A stretch of 64,000 bases of DNA, from the NCBI GenBank assembly GCA_016714085.1, contig JADJNW010000017.1, forward strand, positions 124,001-188,000, given 5' to 3'. The notes under the pieces are model-generated. The model was given only the letters and a program-made list of their open reading frames with translations. It made no database searches and was not told where the DNA came from. Origin of the DNA: Saprospiraceae bacterium (GTDB lineage: Bacteria; Bacteroidota; Bacteroidia; Chitinophagales; Saprospiraceae). The position numbers and the translations under genes are program-made. Positions 36,107-45,386 of this stretch are shown here, piece by piece (within the stretch, counting starts at the first letter, position 1; each line of letters opens with the position of its first letter).

Positions 36107-36207
36107 TAGGAACGATTGTCAGTATGTGTCAGCATTTTGTCAATTGAAATTTCGGATGATAATTTGGACAATTTCTAAATAATTCACAATCCCCAAAATT
36201 AGGGGCT

Positions 36208-36914
36208 TTAGCGTGCGTATAATAAAAAAATGGCGGGCCGCTTGTGCAATTCCGGCAGCTCCGCAGTAAGCCATTCCTGCATCGTATGCGTTTTTACCCA
36301 TTCCGTGGGCAAGGTTAAATCAACCGCAATACAAAATTTGGTAGCTGGTGACAAAGCATTAAAGGCCGCCTCTATAACCCCACTGTTGCGATACGGCGTT
36401 TCGATAAAAATTTGGGTCTGATCGAATTTTGCGGAAAGCTGCTCCAGGCGCTTTAAATCCTTTTCAACGCTGGCTTCTTAGGCGAAAGATAACCATGAAA
36501 ACAAAACGATTGTCCATTCATGCCCGATGCCATCAAAGCTAATAAAATGGAAGATGGCCCGACAAGCGGCACGACTTCTATGCCACGCTGATGCGCTTGC
36601 CAGACAACAACTGCCCCAGGATCCGCCACGCCAGGCGCGCCCGCTTCCGACATCAATCCAATGTCTTGTCCACTTTCTGCGGCTTCAAGAAAACTGCTTA
36701 TTTCTTGTTGGGGTGTATGTTTATTAAGTTCATAGATTGTCAAATCAAGCGACTTCCCCGGGCATAATGCTTTGATGAAATGGCGGGCCGTTTTGGCGCG
36801 TTCGGCGATGAGCACTTCAAGATTTTGTAAAATAGCGACCACATAAGGCGGAATGGTCTGCATTCCATTTTCACCAAGCGGTGTGGGGATAAGATATAAT
36901 TTGCCTTTGTTCAT
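36208..36914 (-). CDS. RsmI-like SAM-dependent methyltransferase, tetrapyrrole methylase family (one-base frameshift)
   Basis: With one base restored in the T run at 36461-36464 the frame continues past L-K-K-D-L-K-R-L-E-Q to R-P-A-I-F-L-L-Y-A-R, giving about 235 residues. Marks of the fold are L-Y-L-I-P-T-P-L-G at the start, G-L-M-S-E-A-G-A-P-G-V-A-D-P-G near 88 and V-P-L-V-G-P-S-S-I-L-L-A-L near 117. It is related to RsmI, which 2'-O-methylates C1402 of 16S rRNA. It is a diverged, short relative common in Bacteroidota, so the exact target is uncertain. A weak CCCC/GGGG hairpin follows its stop. Confidence 0.83.
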
Positions 36915-37007
36915 AAGATAAATGCTTATTTTTCAGATAAGGCCAAAATAAATAAACCAAAAGAAAAGGAAGCATCTTATTTGTCGAGGAAAAATGCATT
37001 TCTACTG

Positions 37008-37015
37008 TACTTTTG
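37008..37015 (+). promoter_or_regulatory. -7 box TACTTTTG for the sugar nucleotidyltransferase gene
   Basis: It matches TAnnTTTG 69 nt upstream of the ATG. A TTG at 36981 is at 24 nt, longer than the usual spacing. Confidence 0.45.
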
Positions 37016-37083
37016 CAAAATCTCTTTACCTTAGAGTGGATTTGCGGCAATAATTTGCCCACAAATTTTACGATAACACTGCC

Positions 37084-38091
37084 ATGAAAGCCATTATACC
37101 AGTAGCCGGCGCCGGTACCCGACTTCGCCCCTTGACTTATACGCAACCCAAACCGCTGATTCCTGTAGCGGGCAAACCCATTATATCCTTTATTATTGAT
37201 CAATTGATGGAAGTCGGTGTCCGCGAATTTGTTTTTATTATCGGCTACCTGGGTGAAAAAATCAAGGATTATGTGGAACAAACTTATCCCAATCTCAAAA
37301 AAGAATTTGTAACTCAAGAAGAGCGATTTGGCTCAGCTCATGCAATTTGGACGGCCCGTGCTGCCTGGAAAAATGCGGATGAAGTCATTATTTTTTTTGG
37401 AGATATCATTGTGGATGTGGACTTTCAAAAAGTAATGGACTTCCCAGGTTCTTGCCTGGGTGTAAAAAAAGTCACCGATCCCCGCGAATTTGGCGTGGTA
37501 GAGTATGGTGAAGACAACGTGGTGAATAGAGTAGTAGAAAAGCCTAAAATCCCGAAGTCGGATATGGCAATGGTAGGATTTTATAAAATAAAGGAAGTCA
37601 GTGTTTTATGCGAAGCATTAGATTTTAATATAAAAAATCAAATCCGCACCGAAGAAGAGTACCCGCTCACGGATGCGCTGATGCGTATGATTGAAAAAGG
37701 CGTACAGCTTCGCACGATTACAGTGGACAATTGGTTCAACTGCGGCAAGCGCGAAGTGTTGCTTCAGACCAATGCTATCCTGCTCGACCGCGAAGGTTAT
37801 GCCTCTGCCGATTTGCCTGAATTTGATAGCGCGATTATTATCCATCCAGTCAGCATTGGTGCTGATTGTCAGATCGTTAACTCGATTATCGGGCCGCATG
37901 TAACCATCGGTAATAACGCTAAAATCAATAATGCTATCGTAAAGGACTCGATCATAGGTAATTACGCTTCGCTTCGGGAAGTAATATTACATCATTCGGT
38001 AGTAGGCAATGACACTGCGATCACCGGTATGAAGCATAGCCTGAATATCGGCGATAATACGGAGATTGATTTCTCATTTCCTGAAAAATAA
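37084..38091 (+). CDS. Sugar-phosphate nucleotidyltransferase with left-handed beta-helix tail
   Basis: The 335-residue protein has the nucleotide-binding start A-G-A-G-T-R-L-R-P-L-T and the K-P-L-I-P-V loop (about 8-30). The metal-binding G-D-I-I-V-D follows near 106, then E-F-G-V-V-E-Y and V-E-K-P. The C-terminal third carries hexapeptide repeats of a left-handed beta helix (I-G-A-D-C-Q-I, I-G-N-N-A-K-I, I-G-N-Y-A-S-L). This is the layout of glucose-1-phosphate thymidylyltransferase-like and related NDP-sugar pyrophosphorylases that feed polysaccharide synthesis. The exact NTP and sugar are not resolved. Confidence 0.9.
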   Translation: MKAIIPVAGAGTRLRPLTYTQPKPLIPVAGKPIISFIIDQLMEVGVREFVFIIGYLGEKIKDYVEQTYPNLKKEFVTQEERFGSAHAIWTARAAWKNADEVIIFFGDIIVDVDFQKVMDFPGSCLGVKKVTDPREFGVVEYGEDNVVNRVVEKPKIPKSDMAMVGFYKIKEVSVLCEALDFNIKNQIRTEEEYPLTDALMRMIEKGVQLRTITVDNWFNCGKREVLLQTNAILLDREGYASADLPEFDSAIIIHPVSIGADCQIVNSIIGPHVTIGNNAKINNAIVKDSIIGNYASLREVILHHSVVGNDTAITGMKHSLNIGDNTEIDFSFPEK

Positions 38092-38097
38092 TAAGCT

Positions 38098-38445
38098 ATG
38101 AATCTTGGCACCCATTACATCGCACTCAGCGTGAAAGACATCGTTGCTTCCAAAGCATTTTATGAAAAACTCGGCTTCGTGCAAGACGAACGCTGGGGCG
38201 GCGTCGAGCAAAAATGGTTGATGATGCTTAATAGCGATCTTAAAATTGGACTTTTTCAAGATATGTTTCCTCAAAATGTCTTGACGTTCAACCCGACGGA
38301 TGCCCGCGCTATTTATAAAGAAGTAAAATCGCAAGGCTTAGCCATCGCGCAGGAAGGCAATATGGATAAGGAAAGCGGCCCTTGTCATTTTTCACTTCTT
38401 GATCCTGACGGCAACCCGGTACTGATTGACCAACATAATGATTAA
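38098..38445 (+). CDS. VOC-superfamily (glyoxalase-like) protein
   Basis: The 115-residue protein has the beta-alpha-beta-beta-beta VOC repeat pattern (H-Y-I-A-L-S-V-K-D-I-V-A-S-K-A-F-Y-E-K-L-G-F at 6-27, and F-S-L-L-D-P-D-G-N-P at 98-107). Members bind a metal and act on dicarbonyl adducts, antibiotics or aromatics; the substrate here is unknown. It starts only 6 nt after the nucleotidyltransferase gene, so it is probably co-transcribed with it. Confidence 0.88.
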   Translation: MNLGTHYIALSVKDIVASKAFYEKLGFVQDERWGGVEQKWLMMLNSDLKIGLFQDMFPQNVLTFNPTDARAIYKEVKSQGLAIAQEGNMDKESGPCHFSLLDPDGNPVLIDQHND

Positions 38446-38596
38446 GGTTATTTTTATACTGTTTTAAATGGAAATTAAACCTCCAAATATAATAATTGGA
38501 ATAAATTTCTTTTTGTAATAAAAAATTGATAATCAATTATAAATATATATTTTTAAAATACAATTTTACATAGTAAATATCAAAAAAAATATTTCC

Positions 38597-39037
38597 ATGA
38601 TAGATCAATTCATGCAAGCCGCTATTCAGGAAGCCACCGAGGGACTTAAAGAAGGAGGCATTCCCATTGGCTCGGTCATAGTGCACAAAGGCAAAATCAT
38701 AGGAAAAGGGCATAATCGGCGCGTGCAAAAAGGAAGTGCCGTGCTACATGGAGAAATGGATGCCCTTGAAAATGCAGGCCGGCAGCCTGCTTCAATATAT
38801 AAAGAATGTGTGATATATACTACGCTGTCACCCTGCTCAATGTGCTCAGGAGCGATTTTATTATATGGCATTCCCAAAGTTATTATAGGAGAAAATAAAA
38901 CCTTTATGGGCGAAGAAGAATTATTAAAAAGCAGAGGGGTGGAAGTAGAAGTAGTGAATAGCATTGAATGTATTCAGTTGATGGAAGCCTTTATTGCCGA
39001 GCATCCAACTCTCTGGAATGAGGATATTGGAGAATGA
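38597..39037 (+). CDS. Cytosine-deaminase-like nucleoside deaminase, yeast Fcy1 type
   Basis: The 146-residue zinc enzyme has H51-G-E53 (zinc ligand and proton shuttle) and P-C80-S-M-C83. Its flanks follow yeast cytosine deaminase closely: E-G-G-I-P-I-G, G-H-N-R-R, Q-K-G-S-A, L-H-G-E, T-L-S-P-C, Y-G-I-P, G-E-N and the terminal D-I-G-E. It should convert cytosine to uracil in pyrimidine salvage, although tRNA or nucleoside deaminase activity cannot be excluded. The A/T-rich 150 nt upstream have no clear promoter match. It lies 25 nt before the MutS-like gene. Confidence 0.85.
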   Translation: MIDQFMQAAIQEATEGLKEGGIPIGSVIVHKGKIIGKGHNRRVQKGSAVLHGEMDALENAGRQPASIYKECVIYTTLSPCSMCSGAILLYGIPKVIIGENKTFMGEEELLKSRGVEVEVVNSIECIQLMEAFIAEHPTLWNEDIGE

Positions 39038-39062
39038 ATAACATAATGATCGAAACCCGACT

Positions 39063-40841
39063 ATGAATTTTATCGAATTTTATACGTCTCGAAAGCAGCA
39101 TTATCAGGCTCTTCATAGGAATTTGAACACTCAAATTTTTTGGCTGGGTTGGGCGCGGTTGCTCACTTTCCTGAGCTTTGGCGGTTCTATTTTCCTTTTT
39201 TTTAGACTGGGCTATCAATATGCCTGGCTGGTAATTGCTTTTATACTTTTAATACTTTTTTTATGGTTAGTCAAGCGTCATATCAAATTTTTCGATGAAC
39301 GAGAACTCAAGCGCAATCTCATTCGCATCAATGAAAATGAACTCCAAGTACTACAGCATCAGCCTTCTTTTTTGAATGACGGTACTCGTTTTCATAGTGA
39401 TGAAAGTTATTTACTTGATCTGGATGTTTTTGGGTCGCGCTCTATTTTTCATTTACTCAATCGCGCGGCTACCGAGCTTGGTGAAAAACGATTGGCCAAT
39501 CTCCTTCAAAATCCTTTAAAAAATATTCAAATAATTAAAAATCAGCAACTTGCAGTTGCCGAATTGGCCGAACAAATCGAGTTTAGACAAGCATTTTTGG
39601 CGCAAGCCTTGCGCACACGCAGCAATGCGCCGGATTATGCTCAATTGCTCGCCTGGGTAGAAAGTTCCCCGGAATTGTATCAACAACGCTTTATTCGGGT
39701 AGCGCGCATCCTTATGCCGGCCTTATTTTTTCTGGGTTTAATCCTGGGAATTGCATTCCAAAATATTTCCATTATTACATTTTTCTTCTTTCTCAACTTC
39801 GCTTTACCGGGCATTTTTGCTTTTAAAATAAAGAATATTCACGCTGCCATTTCCAGAAATGTAGAATCCTTGGGCGTTTTCGCAGAATTATTTAATTTGA
39901 TTAATAAAAATTCATTTCAATCAGAAATATTACAAAAAGCATATCATAATACTAAAGAAGCGCATCGGGAATTAAAGAAACTGGATACGATTGCTCGTTT
40001 TTTTGATCAAAGATTAAATGCCATTGTTTACATCCTGCTCACCGGGGCGATCATGTATGATATTCAATGTGTGCTTTGGCTTGAAAAATGGAAACTGCGA
40101 AATAAAGACCACCTCCGAAAATGGCTCGACGCTATCGCTGAAATGGAAATGCTGAATTCTTTAGCTACTTTTCAATTTAATCATCCTGAATATATTGTAC
40201 CGAATCTTATTGAAAATCAGCCTTTTATCGAAGCTAAAGACCTGGCGCATCCACTCATCCCTGCACAGGAATGTGTGAGCAATGATTTTTCAATTGGCAA
40301 AGGAAAGCGATTATATATTGTAACCGGTTCTAATATGTCGGGCAAAAGTACTTTTTTGCGCACGGTCGGCGTGAATGTACTGCTGGCGCGCTGTGGAGCG
40401 CCTGTTTGTGCAACTTATTTTGAGTGCAGCCCTCTTGAAATTCATTCCTCGTTGCGACAATCGGATTCTTTACAAGATCATGTGTCAACATTCTATGCAG
40501 AATTACGGCGTTTGCAGGAAATTTTGCAAGCATTGGAAAAAGATTCAAAAGCCCTGGTTTTATTGGACGAAGTGCTGCGCGGTACGAATTCGGATGATAA
40601 ATTATATGGTAGTCAAGAATTGGTGAAACGATTGGTTGACCTGGGTTGTATCGGGTTGTTGGCGACGCACGATATTGAATTGTCAAAAATGGAGCAGGAT
40701 TTTCCTTCGGAATTGGGTAATTTATGCTTTGAAAGTGTTATTGAAAATGGGGATTTGCATTTTGATTATAAATTAAAATCCGGCACTGCCAAGAACCGAA
40801 ACGCCACTTTCCTGATGCAAAAAATGAAAATCATCGGATAA
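39063..40841 (+). CDS. Membrane-anchored MutS domain V family ATPase
   Basis: The 592-residue protein carries paired hydrophobic helices near 38-76 and 217-260, then a clamp-like helical region (about 270-400). A MutS-type ATPase follows (about 400-592): Walker A T-G-S-N-M-S-G-K-S-T-F-L, Walker B L-V-L-L-D-E-V-L-R-G-T, and A-T-H-D. It lacks the mismatch-recognition domain I, so it is not the canonical repair MutS. Such membrane-bound homologues are frequent in Bacteroidota and uncharacterised. It is followed after 18 nt by a cupin gene. Confidence 0.88.
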   Translation: MNFIEFYTSRKQHYQALHRNLNTQIFWLGWARLLTFLSFGGSIFLFFRLGYQYAWLVIAFILLILFLWLVKRHIKFFDERELKRNLIRINENELQVLQHQPSFLNDGTRFHSDESYLLDLDVFGSRSIFHLLNRAATELGEKRLANLLQNPLKNIQIIKNQQLAVAELAEQIEFRQAFLAQALRTRSNAPDYAQLLAWVESSPELYQQRFIRVARILMPALFFLGLILGIAFQNISIITFFFFLNFALPGIFAFKIKNIHAAISRNVESLGVFAELFNLINKNSFQSEILQKAYHNTKEAHRELKKLDTIARFFDQRLNAIVYILLTGAIMYDIQCVLWLEKWKLRNKDHLRKWLDAIAEMEMLNSLATFQFNHPEYIVPNLIENQPFIEAKDLAHPLIPAQECVSNDFSIGKGKRLYIVTGSNMSGKSTFLRTVGVNVLLARCGAPVCATYFECSPLEIHSSLRQSDSLQDHVSTFYAELRRLQEILQALEKDSKALVLLDEVLRGTNSDDKLYGSQELVKRLVDLGCIGLLATHDIELSKMEQDFPSELGNLCFESVIENGDLHFDYKLKSGTAKNRNATFLMQKMKIIG

Positions 40842-40859
40842 TCTAAAATCATCCAAATC

Positions 40860-41225
40860 ATGCCTATCGAAAAAGTTAATCTTCAAGATAAATTCTCACT
40901 TTTTTCTGACTATTGGAATCCGCGTATAGCAGGCGAATTGAATGGGCAGCATGTCAAATTGGTTAAGATTCAAGGCGAATTTGTCTGGCATAAGCACGAT
41001 CATGAAGATGAACTTTTCTTAGTCGTGAATGGTGAATTCACTATGGAATTTCGTAATAAAAATATCCTTTTAAAAGCGGGCGAATTCTTGATCGTGCCGC
41101 GTGGGGTAGAGCATCGGCCAGTAGCTGAGCAAGAAGCACATATTTTATTGTTTGAGCCTGCAAGCACTGTCAATACAGGCGATTTGAAAAATGAGCGTAC
41201 CCGTGAAGTATTAGAAAAAATCTGA
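40860..41225 (+). CDS. Small cupin-domain protein
   Basis: The 121-residue protein is a single double-stranded beta-helix domain. Motif 1 is H-K-H-D-H-E-D-E-L-F-L-V-V-N-G (about 41-55) and motif 2 is G-E-F-L-I-V-P-R-G-V-E-H-R-P (about 76-89), so all metal ligands (three His and one Glu) are present. The cupin family is too broad for a substrate call. It lies between the MutS-like gene and a thiolase on the same strand. Confidence 0.87.
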   Translation: MPIEKVNLQDKFSLFSDYWNPRIAGELNGQHVKLVKIQGEFVWHKHDHEDELFLVVNGEFTMEFRNKNILLKAGEFLIVPRGVEHRPVAEQEAHILLFEPASTVNTGDLKNERTREVLEKI

Positions 41226-41252
41226 ATTCATTTTGCCAAATATTACCAAATT

Positions 41253-42467
41253 ATGAAGGAAACATTCATTCTTGATGCCGTGCGAACGCCCATTGGTAAG
41301 TTCGGCGGTACTTTAGCTTCCGTTCGTACCGACGATCTGGCGGCTTTGGTTATACAAAAATTGATTGAGCGCTACCCTGAAATTCCCGGCGATGCTTATG
41401 ACGATGTAATCCTGGGCTGTGCCAATCAGGCTGGCGAGGACAATCGCAATGTGGCGCGGATGGCCTTGTTACTGGCTGGTCTACCTTTCAGTGTTCCTGG
41501 CGAAACGGTGAATCGCCTGTGTGCTTCTGGCATGTCGGCAGTCATTCAGGCGCATCGCGCGATTTTGGCGGGTGATGGAGATTTGTTTATCGCGGGTGGG
41601 GTAGAAAATATGACCCGTGGTCCTTGGGTGATCTCAAAATCCTCCCAAGCTTTTGGGAATGATGCAAAAATGTATGACTCCAGCTTCGGTTGGCGATTTG
41701 TAAATCCGAAAATGCAAGAATTGTACGGCACAGACGCTATGGGCGAAACCGCTGAGAATCTGGTGGAATTGTATAATATCAGCCGAGAGGATCAGGATCA
41801 ATTCGCCTACTGGTCGCAAATGAAAGCCGCTAAAGCTCAACAGAATCAACGGTTTTCAAAAGAAATTACTTTCGTAGAAATTCCTCAGCGGAAAAGCAAT
41901 CCAATCCGGTTTGATCAGGATGAATTTATAAAACCCGATACGACGGTCGAGATTTTAGCAAAATTAAAACCTGCTTTCAAAAAAGAATCCGATGGCGGCA
42001 CCGTAACGGCCGGAAATGCTTCCGGATTGAACGATGGGGCAGCAGCAATGCTTGTCGCTTCCAGCGAAGCGGTGAAACGCTTTCATCTCAAGCCTTTAGC
42101 GCGGATTGTTGCTTCTGGTGTAGTCGGGGTAGAACCGCACATTATGGGCATTGGGCCGGTTTTTGCTTCTGAAAAAGCTTTGAAAAAAGCTGGATTAACT
42201 TTGCAAGACATAGATATTATTGAAATCAATGAAGCCTTTGCCGCACAAGTACTTGCGTGCACGCGCAAATGGGGAATTGCAGATGATGATCCAAGGATTA
42301 ATCCTAATGGCGGCGCGATTGCGCTGGGGCATCCGCTGGGCATGAGCGGTACACGTATTTTGCAAACAGCAGCACTTGAATTGCACCAGCAAAACAAGCG
42401 CTACGCCTTAGTCACCATGTGCATTGGCGTTGGGCAAGGCTATGCTGTTATCATTGAAAAAGTATAG
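41253..42467 (+). CDS. Acetyl-CoA C-acyltransferase (thiolase)
   Basis: The 404-residue thiolase has all catalytic elements: nucleophile Cys90 in N-R-L-C-A-S-G, N-E-A-F-A-A-Q near 330, the His in G-H-P-L-G-M-S-G-T-R near 362, and the second Cys in M-C-I-G-V-G-Q-G near 388. It resembles beta-ketoadipyl-CoA/3-oxoacyl-CoA thiolases (opening M-K-E-T-F-I-L-D-A-V-R-T-P-I-G). It cleaves 3-oxoacyl-CoA with CoA in fatty acid or aromatic breakdown. No other degradation genes flank it; a good terminator follows. Confidence 0.92.
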   Translation: MKETFILDAVRTPIGKFGGTLASVRTDDLAALVIQKLIERYPEIPGDAYDDVILGCANQAGEDNRNVARMALLLAGLPFSVPGETVNRLCASGMSAVIQAHRAILAGDGDLFIAGGVENMTRGPWVISKSSQAFGNDAKMYDSSFGWRFVNPKMQELYGTDAMGETAENLVELYNISREDQDQFAYWSQMKAAKAQQNQRFSKEITFVEIPQRKSNPIRFDQDEFIKPDTTVEILAKLKPAFKKESDGGTVTAGNASGLNDGAAAMLVASSEAVKRFHLKPLARIVASGVVGVEPHIMGIGPVFASEKALKKAGLTLQDIDIIEINEAFAAQVLACTRKWGIADDDPRINPNGGAIALGHPLGMSGTRILQTAALELHQQNKRYALVTMCIGVGQGYAVIIEKV

Positions 42468-42471
42468 AAAA

Positions 42472-42506
42472 CAAGAAAGCCTTCGACTGCTCCGTCGAAG
42501 GCCTTG
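42472..42506 (+). terminator. Terminator after the thiolase gene
   Basis: GCCTTCGAC (42479-42487) pairs with GTCGAAGGC (42494-42502) around a 6-nt loop. CAAG/CTTG outside extends the stem past a 3-nt bulge. It lies 5 nt after the stop and between convergent genes. Confidence 0.8.
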
Positions 42507-42536
42507 TACGAAAGTATCTCTCACTAGTTTTGCATC

Positions 42537-42908
42537 TTATTTCGAAATATCCGAAAGTAGCATTCCGTGTTCGTCGTCCAAAACAATTACTTGCTGCAAT
42601 TTCTCACCGTTTTGCTTTACCACAAGCAAGTATCGGCCATAAGGAAGATCGCGTAAATTGAGTCTTTTGCGGTAGCCATTGTGCTCATTCACAATATCTT
42701 TGAAATAAGTCGTTTCGCCGTCCAATGATTCGATGGAAATACTGGTACGTTCTTGTTGAAGGTTAGAAAGGAACACTTCAACCGTTCTTTCTTTTAAAGC
42801 CTTGACGTTGACATTTACTTTTGGTTCAACAGGTAGGTCTTGATTGGATGCAAGCGCAGAAACGCTTACTGTCAGGCATAGCGCCAGCAATAGAATTAAA
42901 TACTTCAT
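42537..42908 (-). CDS. Small exported beta-rich protein of unknown function
   Basis: The 123-residue protein has a clear signal peptide (M-K-Y-L-I-L-L-L-A-L-C-L-T-V-S-V-S-A-L-A-S). One beta-sandwich-like domain follows, of the kind seen in sorting-type and DUF3244 proteins (V-E-V-F-L-S-N-L, Y-F-K-D-I-V, L-R-D-L-P-Y-G-R-Y-L-L-V-V). It is too short to be a full secretion tail with cargo. It stands alone between terminators and a short A/T-rich spacer. Confidence 0.75.
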   Translation of the reverse strand: MKYLILLLALCLTVSVSALASNQDLPVEPKVNVNVKALKERTVEVFLSNLQQERTSISIESLDGETTYFKDIVNEHNGYRKRLNLRDLPYGRYLLVVKQNGEKLQQVIVLDDEHGMLLSDISK

Positions 42909-43064
42909 AAATCAGTCGGGTTTGATTAAAAAAATGATTTCTTATTACAAAGATGATTCAGAATATAAATGGTTGCAAAAAACGATTGATAAAATGCGAT
43001 TTTTTTCCGACCAACTTCAATTTATATTGAAATATTAAAAAATAATAAAATATTTAGTACTTGC

Positions 43065-45326
43065 TTAAAAACGGTGACCCAATATGATATACGTGCGCAG
43101 TTTGTCGCGTATATCGCCCTCTGCGTAGAATGGAATAGCAAAAGAAAGCTTCACCGGACCAATGAAAGAATTATATCCTATAGAAACGCCACCTCCCACA
43201 ATCGACTGATAATCAGCATTGCCGAAGTCGTCGCGCAACACATTTGGCTGTGTATAAAACGCTGCATTCACATCAAAAGATAGCATCAAATTGCTCTTCA
43301 GAAAATGCTGATAGCCTACACCTGCGCCCAGAATGCTCTGCGTCACTATTTCATTTGGGTTTAAACCGTGAAAAGGTAGCGCCCTGCGATTGAGTGCATC
43401 CGGGGCTCCGAGCAAAAAGAAGTCGCCGAAGGTGTTATTAGGATTAAATGTAATGCCTAAAAACGGCGTCAAAGTAAGCGAAGCATGCTGATGAAGTTTG
43501 ATATAGCTCTTGGAATAAAGCATTAATTTGCTGTACGGATCGAATGCGAAAATGGAGTCTTCTGATATCGGCATTGGAGAATCCAGATTCTCAACCTCAA
43601 ATCGATTATTTCGCAAATATTTGAATTCGATGGAAAGCGTAGTGCCCTCGGTTGGAAGGATATTCCGATCCAAGGTGTTCAATTGATAAAAGCCAAAGAC
43701 ATTATAATTCCGATAAGAAAGTCGGTCAAAAACAATGTCTGTACCTGTCACTGGGCGAAAACGAACTTGCTCCCGTTGAAAACCCATACCAATTAGAGCG
43801 TTCTTACCCAATCGCTTTTGAATGCCAATATCAAGTGGCGTGTCAAAAAGGCTAAATTCTTCATTCCTGATGCCATTTCGGAAAATAGGAATTTTATCGC
43901 GATTAAATTGCAGATTAGCAAATAGTGCTGTCTTTTTAATCTTGCCCAAATATTTTAGAAGCGAGAAATTCAGTCGATAATTTCCTGCAACTTTGCCAGT
44001 CACCATAAAACGCGAAGAAGGCATCAGCCAATTGCGTAAAGTCATATTCAACAAAAATCCAGCTTCTGAATAACTATCGTAATGAATCGCGGCTTTGAGC
44101 ATCACGGGCGATTTCTCCTGCACTTTTATAACCAAAGCGTTGATATCACCTACTTTTTTTAAGCGATAGTCCACTGTGCGAAAATAATTGGTGCCGTAGA
44201 GATTATTCACACAATTTGCCAGGTGCTCAGGGGTAGTCATCTTACCTGGCTTTAGCCCAAATTCATTGCTGATTTCCACGCCAGTAAATTCTGAATTGCC
44301 TTCCACTTCTATTCTGTCTATCCAAAGGCTATCCATTTTTGGGAGTGCCGAAATACAAGGCGGCGGCCCAATTTGATTAATGGAGTCCGCCAATGCTTTG
44401 AGTTCGGCAAATTTTGCTCTTGCTGCGCGTTCGCCACGTGCGATGATCGAATCTGCTTTTTTAAAATCCTGGGCTGCATAAAAATCTAAATCTGGCTCGA
44501 TATAAATATCACAAAGATGCACTTCTCGCTCTGCGTCCTGGATGCCTAAAAGAAAGACCGCCTGCGTGACAATACCTGTCAAAGAGTTCAGTTTTTCTAC
44601 ATCTGCGCGACGAGCTCCTGTATAGACGCCGATAATAATATCAGCGCCCATGGCTTTTACTTCCGACACCGGAAAATTATGCACCAATCCGCCATCCACC
44701 AGCAACAAGGAATCCCTTACAATAGGCGTGAAAACAGTGGGAATGGCCATGCTGGCGCGCATTGCATCTGGCAAATAGCCTTGTCGAAGCGGCACAGATA
44801 AACCTTGAATAATATCTGATCCAACGCATTCAAAAGGGACAGGAAGTTCGTGGAAATGTTGAATATTATGAGCTGATAAGGTAAGCTTCGTCAACAGATT
44901 GTTTATTTGCTGACCATAAATTAACCCGCTGGGAATCTTAATCTTCCATTTTTCTAAGGATAAATCGAGCAAAGCATTCTCAAAAAAAGGTTTTTCTTCA
45001 AAAATCACTTCGTTGAGCGGAATGCGATCGCTTAAAACTTTATCCCAGTCCTGCGCCAGGATTAGGTTTTCCATATCCTGAGCGGAATAACCTATTGCAT
45101 ACAAGCCTCCAATGATACTGCCCATGCTGGTGCCAGTGATGTAATCAGGCACGATGCCGGCTTCCTCTAGCACCTTGAGTACGCCAATATGCGCAATACC
45201 TTTAGCAGCGCCGCCGCTCAGCACTAAACCGACCTTAGGACGCCTGTGCGGAATCGTATCCTGCGCGTATTGCAATTGTGGGAATAAACCAAAAATAACC
45301 AACAGCGTAGTAATGTAGCATTTCAT
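43065..45326 (-). CDS. Patatin-like phospholipase fused to an outer-membrane beta-barrel
   Basis: The 753-residue protein has a signal peptide (about 1-21) and a patatin domain (about 30-235). The oxyanion loop is S-G-G-A-A-K-G, the nucleophile is Ser67 in G-T-S-M-G and the catalytic Asp is in D-G-G-L-V-H-N. A POTRA-like domain follows (about 330-400, I-E-V-E-G-N-S-E-F), then a 16-strand BamA/surface-antigen-type barrel (about 405-753) ending in R-F. This is the type V-d (PlpD-like) layout, in which the lipase is exported or tethered by its own barrel. Confidence 0.92.
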   Translation of the reverse strand: MKCYITTLLVIFGLFPQLQYAQDTIPHRRPKVGLVLSGGAAKGIAHIGVLKVLEEAGIVPDYITGTSMGSIIGGLYAIGYSAQDMENLILAQDWDKVLSDRIPLNEVIFEEKPFFENALLDLSLEKWKIKIPSGLIYGQQINNLLTKLTLSAHNIQHFHELPVPFECVGSDIIQGLSVPLRQGYLPDAMRASMAIPTVFTPIVRDSLLLVDGGLVHNFPVSEVKAMGADIIIGVYTGARRADVEKLNSLTGIVTQAVFLLGIQDAEREVHLCDIYIEPDLDFYAAQDFKKADSIIARGERAARAKFAELKALADSINQIGPPPCISALPKMDSLWIDRIEVEGNSEFTGVEISNEFGLKPGKMTTPEHLANCVNNLYGTNYFRTVDYRLKKVGDINALVIKVQEKSPVMLKAAIHYDSYSEAGFLLNMTLRNWLMPSSRFMVTGKVAGNYRLNFSLLKYLGKIKKTALFANLQFNRDKIPIFRNGIRNEEFSLFDTPLDIGIQKRLGKNALIGMGFQREQVRFRPVTGTDIVFDRLSYRNYNVFGFYQLNTLDRNILPTEGTTLSIEFKYLRNNRFEVENLDSPMPISEDSIFAFDPYSKLMLYSKSYIKLHQHASLTLTPFLGITFNPNNTFGDFFLLGAPDALNRRALPFHGLNPNEIVTQSILGAGVGYQHFLKSNLMLSFDVNAAFYTQPNVLRDDFGNADYQSIVGGGVSIGYNSFIGPVKLSFAIPFYAEGDIRDKLRTYIILGHRF

Positions 45327-45386
45327 ATGGTAGGGGGTTCAAATTTGGAAAATGAATAGTGTCCGGCTTATATTGAAAGTATTGTG

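Noticed and set aside
36181..36210. CCCC/GGGG hairpin as a firm terminator of the RsmI-like gene
   Set aside because: The stem is only 4 bp with a 7-nt loop and no U tract, so it is mentioned only in the gene entry.
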